Below, in pieces: positions 1 through 10,706 of a DNA stretch of 64,000 nt. The stretch is from Myotis daubentonii (lineage: Eukaryota > Chordata > Mammalia > Chiroptera > Vespertilionidae), in NCBI RefSeq assembly GCF_963259705.1, contig NC_081842.1, positions 88,156,433-88,220,432 of the forward strand, given 5' to 3'. Position 1 is the first letter of the stretch. Every line of letters starts with the position of its first letter. Below the pieces are notes generated by a model. That model was not told the origin of the DNA, did not search any database, and saw only the letters and a list, made by a program, of their open reading frames with translations. A program made the translations under genes and the position numbers.

Positions 1-1219
1 GAATGCCTGCACATGGGAATATAGGGCCTCAAATGTCCAAGGAGAGGAAATAAAAAAAAGTTTAATTGTGAGAAATTAAGGTCAGGCAGAGAAAAGAGGA
101 AGTGATGGTAAAGAGGATATTTCAGCAATACTTCAAAATACCCACATAGATTAGCCCTAATTTTTACCACTTGAAGAACTTATTATGCCTGAGTTACCCT
201 TTTGTTAAAAAAAAATGTAGCTAGAATAATTTTAAAAGATAAAAAAAATTGCAATTAATCTTTGTCTCACAAGGTGGATTTCCATAATAATTCTGAACTT
301 AACCCAATGTTTTCATGAAACCAAAAGACATATATTTACTCTGAGGGCTCATGAATCACATAACAATTCAAAGTGGGTAAGAGTGTGAATGCCTTCCTGT
401 CTGAGCTCAGGTGTGGTTCAGACATTCAGGAACACATAAGTGAAGGAAGAAAAATAGTTATGCCCTTTGACAGAGTATTGAGAAACAACCTGATGTAACA
501 TATTAGCATCAAATAAAGCCAAAATCTAAATGAAGAAATTCTTAGCCTTAATGAAGGTCATATATAAACATAAAGAGAATTCCACACTAGCTTTAAAAGG
601 AAACTTGGGAAATTAACTTCCACACATGATTAACTTTGAGGTTTTTAGAGAAAAGTAGCTGCCTATATCCCAAGTAATATTATTTAAATTTTAGTTTCTT
701 TTATAATTAATGAAGTGATTCAAAGTGATTATCTTTCTATTGCAAGGGAATAATTTTTTTTTTAATTTAAGTCCTCAGGATATTTGTCCAGGCACAATCT
801 CTCAGCCCAGACTCTGCCTAGGCTAGAGTAGCAGACAGACCTTCCTGGATGCCCTGCTCAAGAAGGTCAATTTCATCTCATTTTAACTATTCACTAACTC
901 CATAGTCTGTTTATGTAATTTTGTAAATTACATGTTTGTTTATGTATTTACTCCTCTATCATCTGCATCCTATATCAGATTATACACTGCACAAAACAAG
1001 GTGTGTCCTTACATAGTTCTTCACAGTATTCCCATCATTTAGCATGATGCTTAATACAGAGCAGATAATCAATTAAATGTTCATTAAACAATAAAAGACA
1101 AAGTAAATAAAATAGTTAATTGCTCTGACAATTTTAACTGATTCATAGTTTTCTGAATGACAGATATATAAATGCATACTTGTTAAATGTAATGATGTCT
1201 GTTTTTATCTTCTTCTAAG
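1..1219. other. AT-rich intergenic DNA, nothing recognised
   Basis: No sustained open frame, no recognisable transposon ends and no RNA gene were seen. The sequence is AT-rich with short A and T runs. Confidence 0.5.
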
Positions 1220-1468
1220 ACTCCATTGCTTCTTGTTTTCATATATTTTTTTATTGATTTCAGAGAGGAAGAAAGAGGGAGATAGAGAGATAGAAACACC
1301 AATGATGAGAGGGAATCCTAGATTGGCTGCCTTCTGCATGTCCCCCACTTGGGATCAAGCCCACAATCTAGGCATGTGCCCTGACTAGGAATCGCACTGT
1401 AACCTCTTGGTTCATGGGTCAACGTTCAACCACTGAGCCACGCTAGCCAGGCAACTCCATTGCTCCTT
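1220..1468 (-). mobile_element. Ves SINE, reverse orientation
   Basis: The SINE body occupies about 1235-1453. Read on the minus strand it has a tRNA-derived head (GCCTGGCTAGCGTGGCTCAG type), a central box and a tail leading to the T-rich left edge. Near-identical target duplications (ACTCCATTGCTTC-like) flank it at 1220-1234 and 1454-1468. Ves is the tRNA-derived SINE family of vesper and related bats, mobilised by L1. It does not encode a functional tRNA. Confidence 0.9.
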
Positions 1469-1984
1469 AAACTGCCATAGAGGGCTCCGCTGATAAATGT
1501 TTAACAACAACATGCCTTTTGAATGAAAGTAATGCGTGTATACATATACATAGTTTACTGTAAATTTTACTGACATAAAGATTGTATAGAATAAAATTTA
1601 AAAATAATAATATCATGTGCAATATTCTTTATTGAAAGAATATATAGCCAATTGATCCTCACAGAATGTTTTGTGGATTTTTACTGAACTCTTGTATCCA
1701 TATCCAATCTATATTTGAAACCAACAATTCTAATGTGGATATCAGTTGACATTTTGTTTATGTTTTTGAGTACAATAAAAATGTCAAAACACAGACACAT
1801 ATTAGAACTTCACACATTTGTCAATAGTGTGGGCAACTTTTTGCTAAGTCAGATAATAATTTGCAAATACTGGAAGTTTTCTCAAATTCTGTGGTCCTCA
1901 CAATGTGTCACCTGTACACACAATATGTGTTTAAGTTTAACCTTTGGCATTTACATGATCCTCAGCACTTTCTTATGTGTAGAT
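1469..1984. other. AT-rich intergenic DNA, nothing recognised
   Basis: No gene or repeat family was recognised. A 92-codon frame at 1715-1993 has no family resemblance and is treated as chance. Confidence 0.45.
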
Positions 1985-2162
1985 CAGGAGTAGGAAAACT
2001 TTCTCTGTAAAAGGTTAGATAGCACATATTTTAGACTATATAAGCCACATAGTTTGTGTTATGATTTCTCTTACTTGCTATTATCATGCAAAAGCAGCCA
2101 CAGACAGTATATAAACAAATGGTTATGTTTGTATTCCAATAAAACTTGAAAAATATATAGTA
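1985..2162 (+). mobile_element. Charlie-type (MER1-group) hAT remnant
   Basis: The text resembles old mammalian hAT-Charlie non-autonomous elements: 'ctttctctgtaaaaggttagatag', then an 'aaagcagccacagacag' segment, then 'gtattccaataaaactt'. The right part is missing where a Helitron is inserted at 2164. It is an ancient element shared across mammals; the exact subfamily is not assigned. Confidence 0.6.
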
Positions 2163-2163
2163 A

Positions 2164-2923
2164 CTAGGGGCCCAGTGTATGAATTTGTGCACCTTAAAAG
2201 GAACTGTGGGCTGTGAGGCTGCGATGGGCACAGAGGCTAGTCTCGGCCCATCCTCTGTACTCCCGCCTGGTCCATCCCACTGCAGACCCATGTCTGCCAG
2301 CAGTCCTGCTGCCATCACCATTTCTCCCACATGCTGATGGCGCTGGTCCCACTCGCATCCACTGACAGAGCCAACAGCGGGTGCGAGCAGAGCCGGTGCT
2401 ATCAGTAAGTGCAAGCTGTGGCCGCCAGCACTGATCTCCCCTCAGGAGCAGAAAACGGTGGAGAAGCCCTCAGGGGTGATTGTGGCCAGCAGCCACTGCT
2501 TGCGCCCACTGACAGCACTGAGCGATAAGGGCCGGCACCAGGCGACAGCAGCAGGTGCAAGTGGCAGCTCTGGCACAGACAGCAGGTGCAAGTGGGGCTG
2601 GAGCCAACAGCAGGTGCGAGCGCCTGGTGGGACCACGGCATGCAGGAGCAAAGAATTTTCAGTAACCACCTGAGGCTCGCCCTGATGACAGCGACCAGTG
2701 CCCCACCTTGGTCAGGTGTCCCCCCTCACCTGCTCTACCATCCTGCCGCGGCCAATGCTCACCATGTTCCACGCTCTGCCACCTGCTGCCGACACCCATC
2801 ATGGTCCATGCACCCCCCCCCGGTGGTCAGCACATGTTATAGCAACCAGTTGGTCGGTTGTTCAGTTGTCCAGTTATTCCACTGTTTGGTCTATTTGCAT
2901 ATTAGAGTTTTTTATATATAGAA
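2164..2923 (-). mobile_element. Non-autonomous HeliBat-type Helitron
   Basis: On the minus strand the element runs from a degenerate TC end near 2923 (TATATAA-like, then ATATGCAAATAG) to CTAG at 2164. The 3' hairpin is visible as the GTGCA...TGTAT/CAC pair near 2170-2192. It is flanked by A (2163) and T (2924), as expected for Helitron insertion between A and T. The interior is GC-rich and contains CACCACCGGGGG-like text shared with other copies here. No RepHel protein is encoded. The frames at 2031-2921 arise from this GC-rich interior. Confidence 0.8.
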
Positions 2924-3275
2924 TATATAGAGATAGTCCAAGTATATACAAATACAGCTATATACAAAAGCAAACAATGAATGGGATTTGGTCCAAATTA
3001 TGTAGTTTGCAAATTCTTTGCCTAAACAATTAACAGAAATATACACCAGGCCCAAATTTTGGCATTTGCTATCTTTATGGTGTAAATACTCCCACATTGC
3101 TAATTTCAAGCTACCAATGGAACATCACTGCATGTTGAGTTGTAAATAAATGGACAATTGAATAGAACGCCATGTTATAATATTTCCACCACACAGATAT
3201 AATATGTATAAATAACCTAAAGAGTATGAATAACAGTAAAAGGTAGTAAAATATTTAGAAATGATAACTTGTATA
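2924..3275. other. AT-rich intergenic DNA, nothing recognised
   Basis: No transposon ends or convincing frame were seen. Confidence 0.45.
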
Positions 3276-3520
3276 TATTAACTGGGTTTTTTTGTTTTTT
3301 TAAATATTTTATTGATTTTTTACAGAGAGGAAGGGAGAGGGATAGAGAGTTAGAAACATTCATGAGCGAGAAACATCCATCAGCTGCCTCCTGCACACCC
3401 CCTACTGGGGATGTGCCTGCAACCAAGGTACATGCCCTTGACCGGAATCGAACCTGGGACCCTTTGGTCCGCAGGCTGACGCTCTATCCACTGAGTCAAA
3501 CCAGCCAGGGCTATTAACTG
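3276..3520 (-). mobile_element. Ves SINE, reverse orientation
   Basis: The body is at 3285-3511, with identical TATTAACTG duplications at 3276-3284 and 3512-3520. The copy keeps the box-B-like GGTTCGATTCCGGTC on the minus strand and the TTTTTACAGAGAGGAAGGGAGAGG tail region, so it is relatively young. Confidence 0.95.
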
Positions 3521-3589
3521 TTTTTAACATATTTTTTACTTGGATTTAATGTAATTTAAATTGGCTGTGTTTGAAAACTGACTCATAAA

Positions 3590-3888
3590 ATTCCTTAAAA
3601 TGTAACAATCTGCTCTTCTGAGCTGATAGAAATAAGCTTCTATCTACCATAACCATATCTCCTTTCTTGACACTCTCTTTACCTGTTGCATCTCCTACTT
3701 TAACCTGGTTCTCTTCTTTGTTCTTTGACTTTTCCTTATTTCTTCTCAGGTAGTTCCTTCTCCAGTTTTCATTTTCAATTTATAGGATTCAATGTGACTG
3801 CTCTCTGTCTCTACATTATCCCACAGCATGCTGCCTTAGCATAACTTCAACCACTCCTTCATTGCTGATGATGCTCAAAACATATATT
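3590..3888 (+). mobile_element. L2 LINE fragment (reverse-transcriptase region)
   Basis: Pyrimidine-rich text such as 'ctactttaacctggttctcttctt' and 'cattgctgatgatgctcaaaac' resembles the reverse-transcriptase part of the ancient mammalian L2 (CR1-clade) consensus. It is heavily decayed with no frame. A further L2-like piece at 5540-5880 may be the same insertion, split by later insertions. Confidence 0.5.
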
Positions 3889-3890
3889 CA

Positions 3891-4093
3891 GCCCAGCTGG
3901 TATGGCTCAGTGGTTGAGTTTGACCCATGAATTAGGAGGTCAGTGTTCAATTCCAGGTCAGGGTACATGTCCAGATTGTGAGCCAGATCCCAAGCAGGGG
4001 ATGTGCAGGAGGCAGCCAATCAATGATTCTCTCTCGTCATTGATGTTTCCATCTCTCTCTCCCTCTCCCTTCTTCTCTGAAATATACTTTAGA
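3891..4093 (+). mobile_element. Ves SINE, forward, diverged
   Basis: It starts GCCCAGCTGGTATGGCTCAG and ends in a pyrimidine-rich tail around 4050-4085. ACATATT-like sequence on both sides (about 3880 and 4094) may be the target duplication. It is more diverged than the copy at 3285-3511. Confidence 0.85.
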
Positions 4094-4112
4094 ACATATT
4101 AATATATATATA

Positions 4113-4668
4113 CTGAGTGGCCAGATTATTATGATCACCTGATGTTTGTAGGCAAATTAGCTATAATTTCCTGCTGAAGTTGCTAGAGGGCCAAATCATT
4201 ATAAACGTCTGAATAGCACAACATACCTAAGTATTGCTACTGATCAGGTTCATCCTATCATGTTGATGGCATATCCCAGTGGAATGGTTTCTTCCAACAA
4301 GACAATGTGTCAATGGAGATGGTTTCTTCCAACAAGACAATGCGCCATGCCACGGTGCTCGTATTGTGCAGGAGTGGTTTCAAGAAAATGATGGAGACTT
4401 TACCTTGCTTAGGTGGCCCCCACAATCACCAGATCTCAATCCAATTGAGCATTTATGGGACCAAGTTAAAAGAGCCATCAGGCAGCTGGTTCCACAACCA
4501 TCAAATCTCACAGAACTGGACAGTGCTATTCATCAGGCATGGTGTCAGATTCCTCGCATCACCTTTCAACATCTTGTGGAGTCAATGCCAAGAAGAATCA
4601 CCACAGTATTGAAGGCAAATGGTGGCCCAACGAAGTACTGATGGGGTGGTCATAATAATCTGGCCACT

Positions 4669-4671
<3 letters not shown>
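4113..4671 (+). mobile_element. Tc1/mariner element, internally deleted, DD36E-type
   Basis: Inverted terminal repeats of about 27 bp with one mismatch lie at 4113-4139 and 4645-4671; both begin CTGAGTGGCCAGATTATTAT inward. The left end abuts TA (4111-4112), the usual Tc1/mariner target. The right neighbour is TG, leading into a GT microsatellite, so the second TA has been lost or mutated. At 559 bp, against roughly 1.3-1.6 kb for autonomous Tc1 elements, most of the transposase is gone. Confidence 0.9.
4279..4641 (+). pseudogene. Tc1-like transposase, C-terminal fragment
   Basis: This 120-codon open frame ends at TGA, 30 bp inside the right inverted repeat. It carries the second and third catalytic positions of a DDE transposase: the Asp of QQDNAPCH (about residue 40) and the Glu of SPDLNPIEHLW (about residue 77). 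Thirty-six residues separate them, as described for the DD36E (Incomer) branch rather than the DD34E of classic Tc1. The N-terminal helix-turn-helix DNA-binding domains and the first Asp are absent. A 24-bp direct repeat (4284-4307 and 4319-4342) distorts the start. It cannot be active alone. Confidence 0.85.
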
Positions 4672-4715
<44 letters not shown>

Positions 4716-4720
4716 TGTGT
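4671..4720. repeat. (GT)n microsatellite
   Basis: An almost pure GT run with one GGG interruption, lying between the Tc1-like element and the next Helitron. Confidence 0.97.
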
Positions 4721-4721
4721 A

Positions 4722-5202
4722 TCCTATCTAATAAAAAATAGTATGCAAATTGACCATCACTCCAACACACAAGATGGCCGCCCCCATGTGGTCAAAGATA
4801 GCCTGCAGGGGAGGGAAGTTGGGGAAGATCAGGCCTATAGGGGGAGGGCAGCAAGAGAGGACCAGGCCAGCAGGGGGAGGGCAGTTGAGGGCAACCAGGC
4901 CAGCAGGGGAGGGCAGTTGGGGGCAAACAGGCCAGCAGGGGAGCAGCTAGGTGTCAATCAGGCTGGCAGGCAGGTGAGTGATTGGGAGCCACAGTCCTGA
5001 ATTGTGAGAGGGATGTCTGACTGCCCGTTTAGGCCTGATCCCACACCGGGCAGTCGGACATCCCTAAACGGGAAGTCAGATATCTCTCAAGGGGTCCCAG
5101 ATTGGAGATGGTGCAGATGGTGAAGGCTGGGCTGAGGGACATACCCTCCCCACCCCCCCAACCCCCCTCCCCGTGCATGAACACAAATTTCGTGCACCGG
5201 GC

Positions 5203-5208
<6 letters not shown>
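4722..5208 (+). mobile_element. HeliBat-type Helitron with internal minisatellite
   Basis: It starts TCCTATCTAATAAAAAATAG followed by ATGCAAATTGACC and an AAGATGGCCGCC block. It ends with a hairpin (CGTGCATGAACACAAATTTCG region) and CACCGGGCCTCTA. The final CTAG is altered to CTAT and runs straight into a TA repeat. The preceding base is A. No protein is encoded; it is a non-autonomous element that needs a helicase supplied in trans. Confidence 0.9.
4826..4975. repeat. Minisatellite inside the Helitron, unit about 30-35 bp
   Basis: Repeated units of the form 'gggcagttgggggcaaccaggccagcagg' with substitutions, about four to five copies. A related array occurs in the Helitron at 15071-15675. 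Confidence 0.85.

Positions 5209-5274
<66 letters not shown>
5204..5274. repeat. (TA)n microsatellite
   Basis: A pure TA run of about 70 bp at the 3' end of the preceding Helitron. It encodes the Ile-Tyr repeat frames seen on both strands, which are not genes. Confidence 0.98.
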
Positions 5275-5276
<2 letters not shown>

Positions 5277-5395
5277 CGTTCTGCCTTATAATTCACATTT
5301 CTAAATGGCTGGCTTTGTGTGTGTGTGTATATGTGTGTGTGTGATAGAACATCCACCTGGAAGTACATATATATAATATATACACATATGTAATA

Positions 5396-5458
5396 TAAAT
5401 TTGAAATGACAGTAAGGAATCAAAATATCCTTGATTCCTTACTGTCATTTCAAATTTA
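5396..5458. repeat. Perfect inverted repeat, 28-bp arms, 7-nt loop
   Basis: The arms are at 5396-5423 and 5431-5458, around the loop AATATCC (5424-5430). All 28 base pairs match; the next pair (5395/5459) does not. The arm reads TAAATTTGAAATGACAGTAA, then GGAATCAA. An unbroken match in neutral DNA implies recent origin or selection. Confidence 0.97.
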
Positions 5459-5539
5459 ATGAGCCTAAAATGAGACATCAAATTTTCCAGCCCCCTCCTC
5501 TTCATGCCTTCAGTCAGACCAGCTTGAAATTTTTAATTT

Positions 5540-5880
5540 AACTTCTCATTGACTGATATCCCTTTTTATACACATTCCCTGCTAAATATCTTCTATTATA
5601 TCCTTCTCTATTCACATTTCCACCACCCAGCTCACATCTGAATTATAGCAATAGTCTCTCAGCTGAGCTGCCTGTCTTCAACCTTATCCATCTTTTAGAG
5701 TTTCTTATAGTGAGGCTCATTTAGTCTAACTCCTGAATTTATCATACTTAAACCCTTGATAAAGACCTAAAATGGATTTTATTGCCTACTTCACTAAGCT
5801 TAAATTTCATGCCTCAGTTTCAAGGCTTCATAATTTAGCCCAATTTATCTTTTCTAAGCAATGCCACTGTACAATATCTC
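5540..5880 (+). mobile_element. L2 LINE fragment (3' region), decayed
   Basis: Pyrimidine-rich text around 'ccacccagctcacatctgaattatagcaatagtctctcagctgagctgcctg' and 'acttaaacccttgataaagacctaaaatgg' matches the general pattern of L2 3' regions. The family assignment is moderate. Confidence 0.45.
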
Positions 5881-8506
5881 CACAAGGAGCCAAAAGTCTT
5901 AGATATTATAACTTGTATTTTATTTTCATATAGGTAGTCAATAAATAACTTGTAGATTTATTTCTTATTCATTAATATATTTTTAAATAATTGGAGGTTC
6001 ATTAGGAAACTGAAAAGATGTTTCCATTTGAACAATAAAAATCCAATATATTAAAGAAGATGTAGATATCCTAAATATGCCTCATAAGGAAAAACTTATC
6101 ATTCATTTATTAATTCAGTAGACTGAATAAATAGGTCAAGTCCCAAGACTTGTGCTAAGTGCTAGGGACACTAGGCTGAATAAGACATTTTTTTGACCTC
6201 AGAAAGCTGCAATCTACTCAAAGAACATTATAATCAACATATTTTAAAATAACATTATCTCAGAAATTTTGCAAGTTTTGCTAAAAAATGTATCAAAAGC
6301 TAAAAATTCATACATCATTTCAAGGATTATATAAAGGGGTTATTGAAAAATATTTTCTTCATTAGGTAAATTAGATAAACCACTTTACAGAACATTTTTT
6401 AAATTAGCTTTTTAAATGTTCAATATATATTGAATTCCAGGAAATAAATATTTTAAGGATATTTGAAAATATTTTATCTCATTTCAAATTTTAATAGGGA
6501 GATTCGTGGCCCAAACATTTTATTTAATCTATATTTTGATGAGACATATATATTTACATTTTTATAAATTTTTGGCTGTTTTGGAGAATGTATTCTACCT
6601 AGAAAATCAATAATACTACTCCCACAATGACACATTTTTACACTTGGCACACACACACACAAAAACTTAGTTTTAGTGACTACATATTTCAGAAAAGAAA
6701 ATTGTACATGTTTAATAGCCCTTCTTCAGCATATTTTTTAAAATGCTGATTTTAGGCCATATATAATCTCTTGAGCAACTATTAATATTACATGTAATAC
6801 TGTAGATATAGAAAGTATTGTAACAAACATTAAAGAATTATTACTTACTTGGCTTCTTTAAATAAAAGTGCATGCTACTTGGTTTCCTATGAATAAAATA
6901 AGACAACTATAGAGTATTGAGATTTACTTTCCTGATTGTAAATTCAATAAAAAGTCCTAAGTCACAAGAAAGTTGATATTCTACTAGAACAACCCTCAAA
7001 GTATTTGAGGTGACTGACCATTATAAAGAATTAGACAATGCAAACATATTTAACTCAGCTATAGGAAAGCATAATATATGCAATATTTCTGCATCATAAA
7101 ATAATAGTAATGGATAATGATTTAAATCCAGAGTATTTAAGTCCTCAATTATATCTAAAAGTGAAATTAAAACACATTTAAGAAAAGATATAAATTTTTA
7201 AGTATATAATATGGATATCGTTTATCCACCTGGATTTTATAAAATTCTTAATCTTCATTGTATATGAAGCCTTAAAAATTAGCTTTCTTTGGTTCAGGGG
7301 GATTAAGTAGAAATCTGTCTTCAATGTTCCATTAGCTCTAGTGGTAGACATTAAATCTCCTTCTTGGAATTAAATGTCTTAAAATGTGTAAAGACAGAAA
7401 ATGAATATTTTTGGTGAACATTTTCTTGAATAACTTTGTGTTTCTAATGTGATAATCTGTATGTTATCTTTAAACCACAGTTAAACCACTTAAAAGTAAC
7501 TTTGAGCTGGGAAGGAAGTTGGACAAAGATCTGTTTCAGTTCTCAAATGCTATGATCTCACACTGTAAGGCTTTTTTAAAATTGCCTCAAGACCTCATAA
7601 CACATTTTTCTCTGAAGTCAACCCGGATGTCATATTTTTTATCCATTAAGAATTTTTAAAAATATCCACTAGTAATCCAGTACCAAGCCTATGGTAATTG
7701 TCAGTGATCAATCCAGTGTCAATTTTAGACATGTTCTAGTATGCTATAATGAGACATGAAATAAAACTCTTTTTCTTACATGGCTGATAAACTGATATTG
7801 AAGGCAAATGTGGAAAAATGTTCTAATTTATTTTTGTAAAAAGTAATACTATGAGAATATGTGCACAAAGTTACTGTTTAGAGACAAACGATTCTATAAA
7901 TTATGTATATTTTTTCAAAAATAAATATTACTACTATGGAAAGAAGGTAGAAACACCAGTGGAAAGAAGTAGAAATGACAGAGGAAGGGGAGGACAAAAA
8001 CCTGCGTTCAAAGACCAGCTTTGCAGCTTACTAGTTGATTTACCTCAGAAAAGTACTTAACTTTCAAGCGTCATTTTTCTTATACAATTGATGTGAGAAA
8101 GATGAGAAAGATTAGTAAAACATTTATTGTACACTGGGGGTTTTTTTACCATAAAACTGAAATACAGGGTAATTTAATACTCATCCTTTTTCTATTGAAG
8201 GTTACTATATATTCCTACAGGCATTCTCAGTTTTTAATTCTTTATAAAGAAGCTGTATGATTCAGCTACAGGAACACAGAAATGTGGTCATATACCTCAA
8301 GTGTGGGTTACTTTCTGTGCTGGTGAATCATAAATCTATACTAAAGTGAATCCAAAATGAAAAACTGCAGTATGAATACATTGGTTAAAGAGACACAAAG
8401 TTTTGGTAAGAGTGGTACCTATGAGGTTTGGGTTCTCTACTTTTTTACACCTCTCTCTGGAGCTTGCCCTTCCTGTCCTTTAAAATTCATCAAAATGAAA
8501 ATAAAT

Positions 8507-8509
<3 letters not shown>
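5881..8509. other. AT-rich intergenic DNA with little structure
   Basis: A stretch at about 6100-6240 ('tgtgctaagtgctagggacactaggctgaataagac') resembles a common ancient mammalian repeat motif that I cannot assign to a family. Otherwise I see no gene, no young transposon and only short simple runs, such as a CA run near 6648. Confidence 0.45.

Positions 8510-8547
<38 letters not shown>
8510..8547. repeat. (CA)n microsatellite
   Basis: A pure CA run of about 38 bp. Confidence 0.97.
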
Positions 8548-8550
<3 letters not shown>

Positions 8551-9599
8551 GTAAGACCATGCTGAGCAGGATTATTTGAGTGACTGAAATAGAGGTAGTG
8601 TGGGCATCTTATCTTCAGGCTACAGTCATTAAGATTTCACTAAGCCACCCGTTGCTCCTGCTGTGTGACCCAGTCCATTCTAATGGCTCTGCTTGCTCTG
8701 AGCCAGGCTTAGGGGCCACAGGAAACTTAGCTGCCCATCATTCCGCCTGCCAAGGCACCAACAACCCATTCTACACTCAGATCTTGCAGTCTCACCAGCA
8801 GTGCTGTGGTATAGAAGGAGTAGTTGTTGCTAATTTCAAGATCCAGAGATTTCCTCTTCAGCATCTTCCCTGACCTTCTAATGCCTGGAGAGATCTTTCC
8901 AGCCTGGAGGGCAAACACCACTGTCCAGTACAATGTGTTCAAGTAATTTTGTCTATATCCATGGATCCCTCTCCCTTTAACTCCTCCATCATCATTCCAA
9001 TTTCTCCTAAAGGTTTCGCTTTCAGAAAAAATCCAGACAGACTTGCCATTTCCTTTCCATTCTACCCATGCCTGGTTTGATGACCACAATAGCAAAATAC
9101 CTTCTTAAATGGACATAATGAATAGGAAAACAGAAAGCAAGAAGAAAAGTATAGATTAATAACCCAAAATGTTATTAGTTCACAAAAGTATCACCTCATT
9201 TTTATTTTATTTTATTTGCTAAAATGATTTCAAATGTATGAAGGCTCACAAGAAATCTTATTGGCCTAATACAGATTTATTGCTTTTTTTAAGTAATTAT
9301 TTTAAAACCAGTCAGGATATCCTTTATAAAGGAAAAAGGGTGGTAGAGTATGTGACCATAATGGTCCATTTTTTCAGTTATTTTTACCTCACCACCTTTC
9401 ACGTTATGAAAATCTGGGTAGAGAAGCAAGAAGTGTGGTAGGAAAGGGCGCCATCTGCCTCAACTAGTCTAACCTGAAATAAGAACCCCAAAGGATGTTC
9501 AATCTATTCTATACATCAGAAACGGTATCTGATCCCTACCCTTACCAGCCCATAGGTTTGTTGTTTATTTCCACGCATAGGTACGGCATTGTATATTGT
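8548..9599. other. Intergenic DNA; one 122-codon minus frame without identity
   Basis: A minus-strand frame at 9095-8727 is open for 122 codons and begins at an ATG, but I do not recognise its product. No splice signals, poly-A tail or flanking duplication point to a processed gene. The remainder is featureless. Confidence 0.4.
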
Positions 9600-9925
9600 G
9601 ACTGTTCTCAGTATCTTCAACCTCTCTCCCTTCTCTTTCCTTCTGGTTAGCATTTAAACAAGCGCTTCAATGTTGAAACACAAAAGTTTTTCCTCCCCCA
9701 TGAGCCCTCAGGAAACCACTACCCCTTCTCTTCAACCTTCAGAGCCAAACTTGATGAAAATGTCTAATCTGTCTCCAATATCTTTCTCTCTTCCCTCAAG
9801 CCACACAATGACTTACACTCTATGGAAGCAGCTCCAACAAAGGCTCGCTCCTCATTGCTATAGTCAATGGAAGCTTCTCAGTTCTTATCTCATTGCTCTT
9901 TTCTCATCTGTGTCCTCCACTTAAC
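9600..9925 (+). mobile_element. L2 LINE fragment (reverse-transcriptase region)
   Basis: Text such as 'cttcaacctctctcccttctctttccttctgg' and 'ggctcgctcctcattgctatagtcaatggaagcttctcagttcttatctc' follows the L2 ORF2 consensus order. It is decayed, and the 84-codon frame at 9670-9924 is a remnant without function. Confidence 0.6.
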
Positions 9926-10706
9926 TGTCAACCTCTCTGAAGACCCCTATATATAGTAGCTAATACAATAGCACTCACTCAAAAGCTCATTGTCTAATGA
10001 ATGAATTATAGAAAGGCACAAAAAAGCGGTCGTTCTATCTAACTCATAATTATGCAAGGAAAATATATTTTCTTGAAAAATAAGATTTAGTCTTGGGCCA
10101 GAAACTAGCTCAGATATGCCTAGGATTTTGGTTTTGTTTATTTTTGTTGACCTTATTGCTTTGCTATTGCTATTGCTACTTGACTTTGCAATATACTTCT
10201 TCTTCACTGGATCCTATGGAAGGTTTTTTTTTTTTAAATTCTCTTCAAACTGATTTTTTGCACATACTATTCTTACTAAATTCCAAAGTAAGAACCGAAA
10301 ACCATAGCAAACTATTCAAAATATTTAGCTATAATTAATCTTTTTCAGGATCATCATGAAACAAATCCTTATATTATAAGATTTCAAGCTATTTTCCCTT
10401 AGTGATTATGTTACTTTTACAGTACAGAATTTTTATGATAGGGGAATCGTTACATCTTTTTATTTTATAATACAAGCATTTTATTTTTTAAATAATTCAA
10501 TAGCCAGCATACAATTAATGAAACCAAAGTAACTTATCTAAAGGAACACTTAAATAATCTAAGGAGATAAATCTTTATTTTTTCCCAGGATCAGTGAAAT
10601 TATTTTTATATTTCTTTTGTGGTTATATTTCCATAAATAAAACTTTTACCATATTACCATTAATTGATAACATTCAAAAAACAAATAAAAGTAACAGTGC
10701 TCATAA
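9926..10706. other. AT-rich intergenic DNA, nothing recognised
   Basis: No transposon ends or supported frames were seen. Confidence 0.45.

Noticed and set aside
2031..2921. Cluster of overlapping frames on both strands suggesting an exon
   Set aside because: The region is the GC-rich interior of a reverse-oriented Helitron plus its flank, and frames on both strands are equally open.
5087..5368. Frames with Ile-Tyr repeats
   Set aside because: Pure products of the TA microsatellite.
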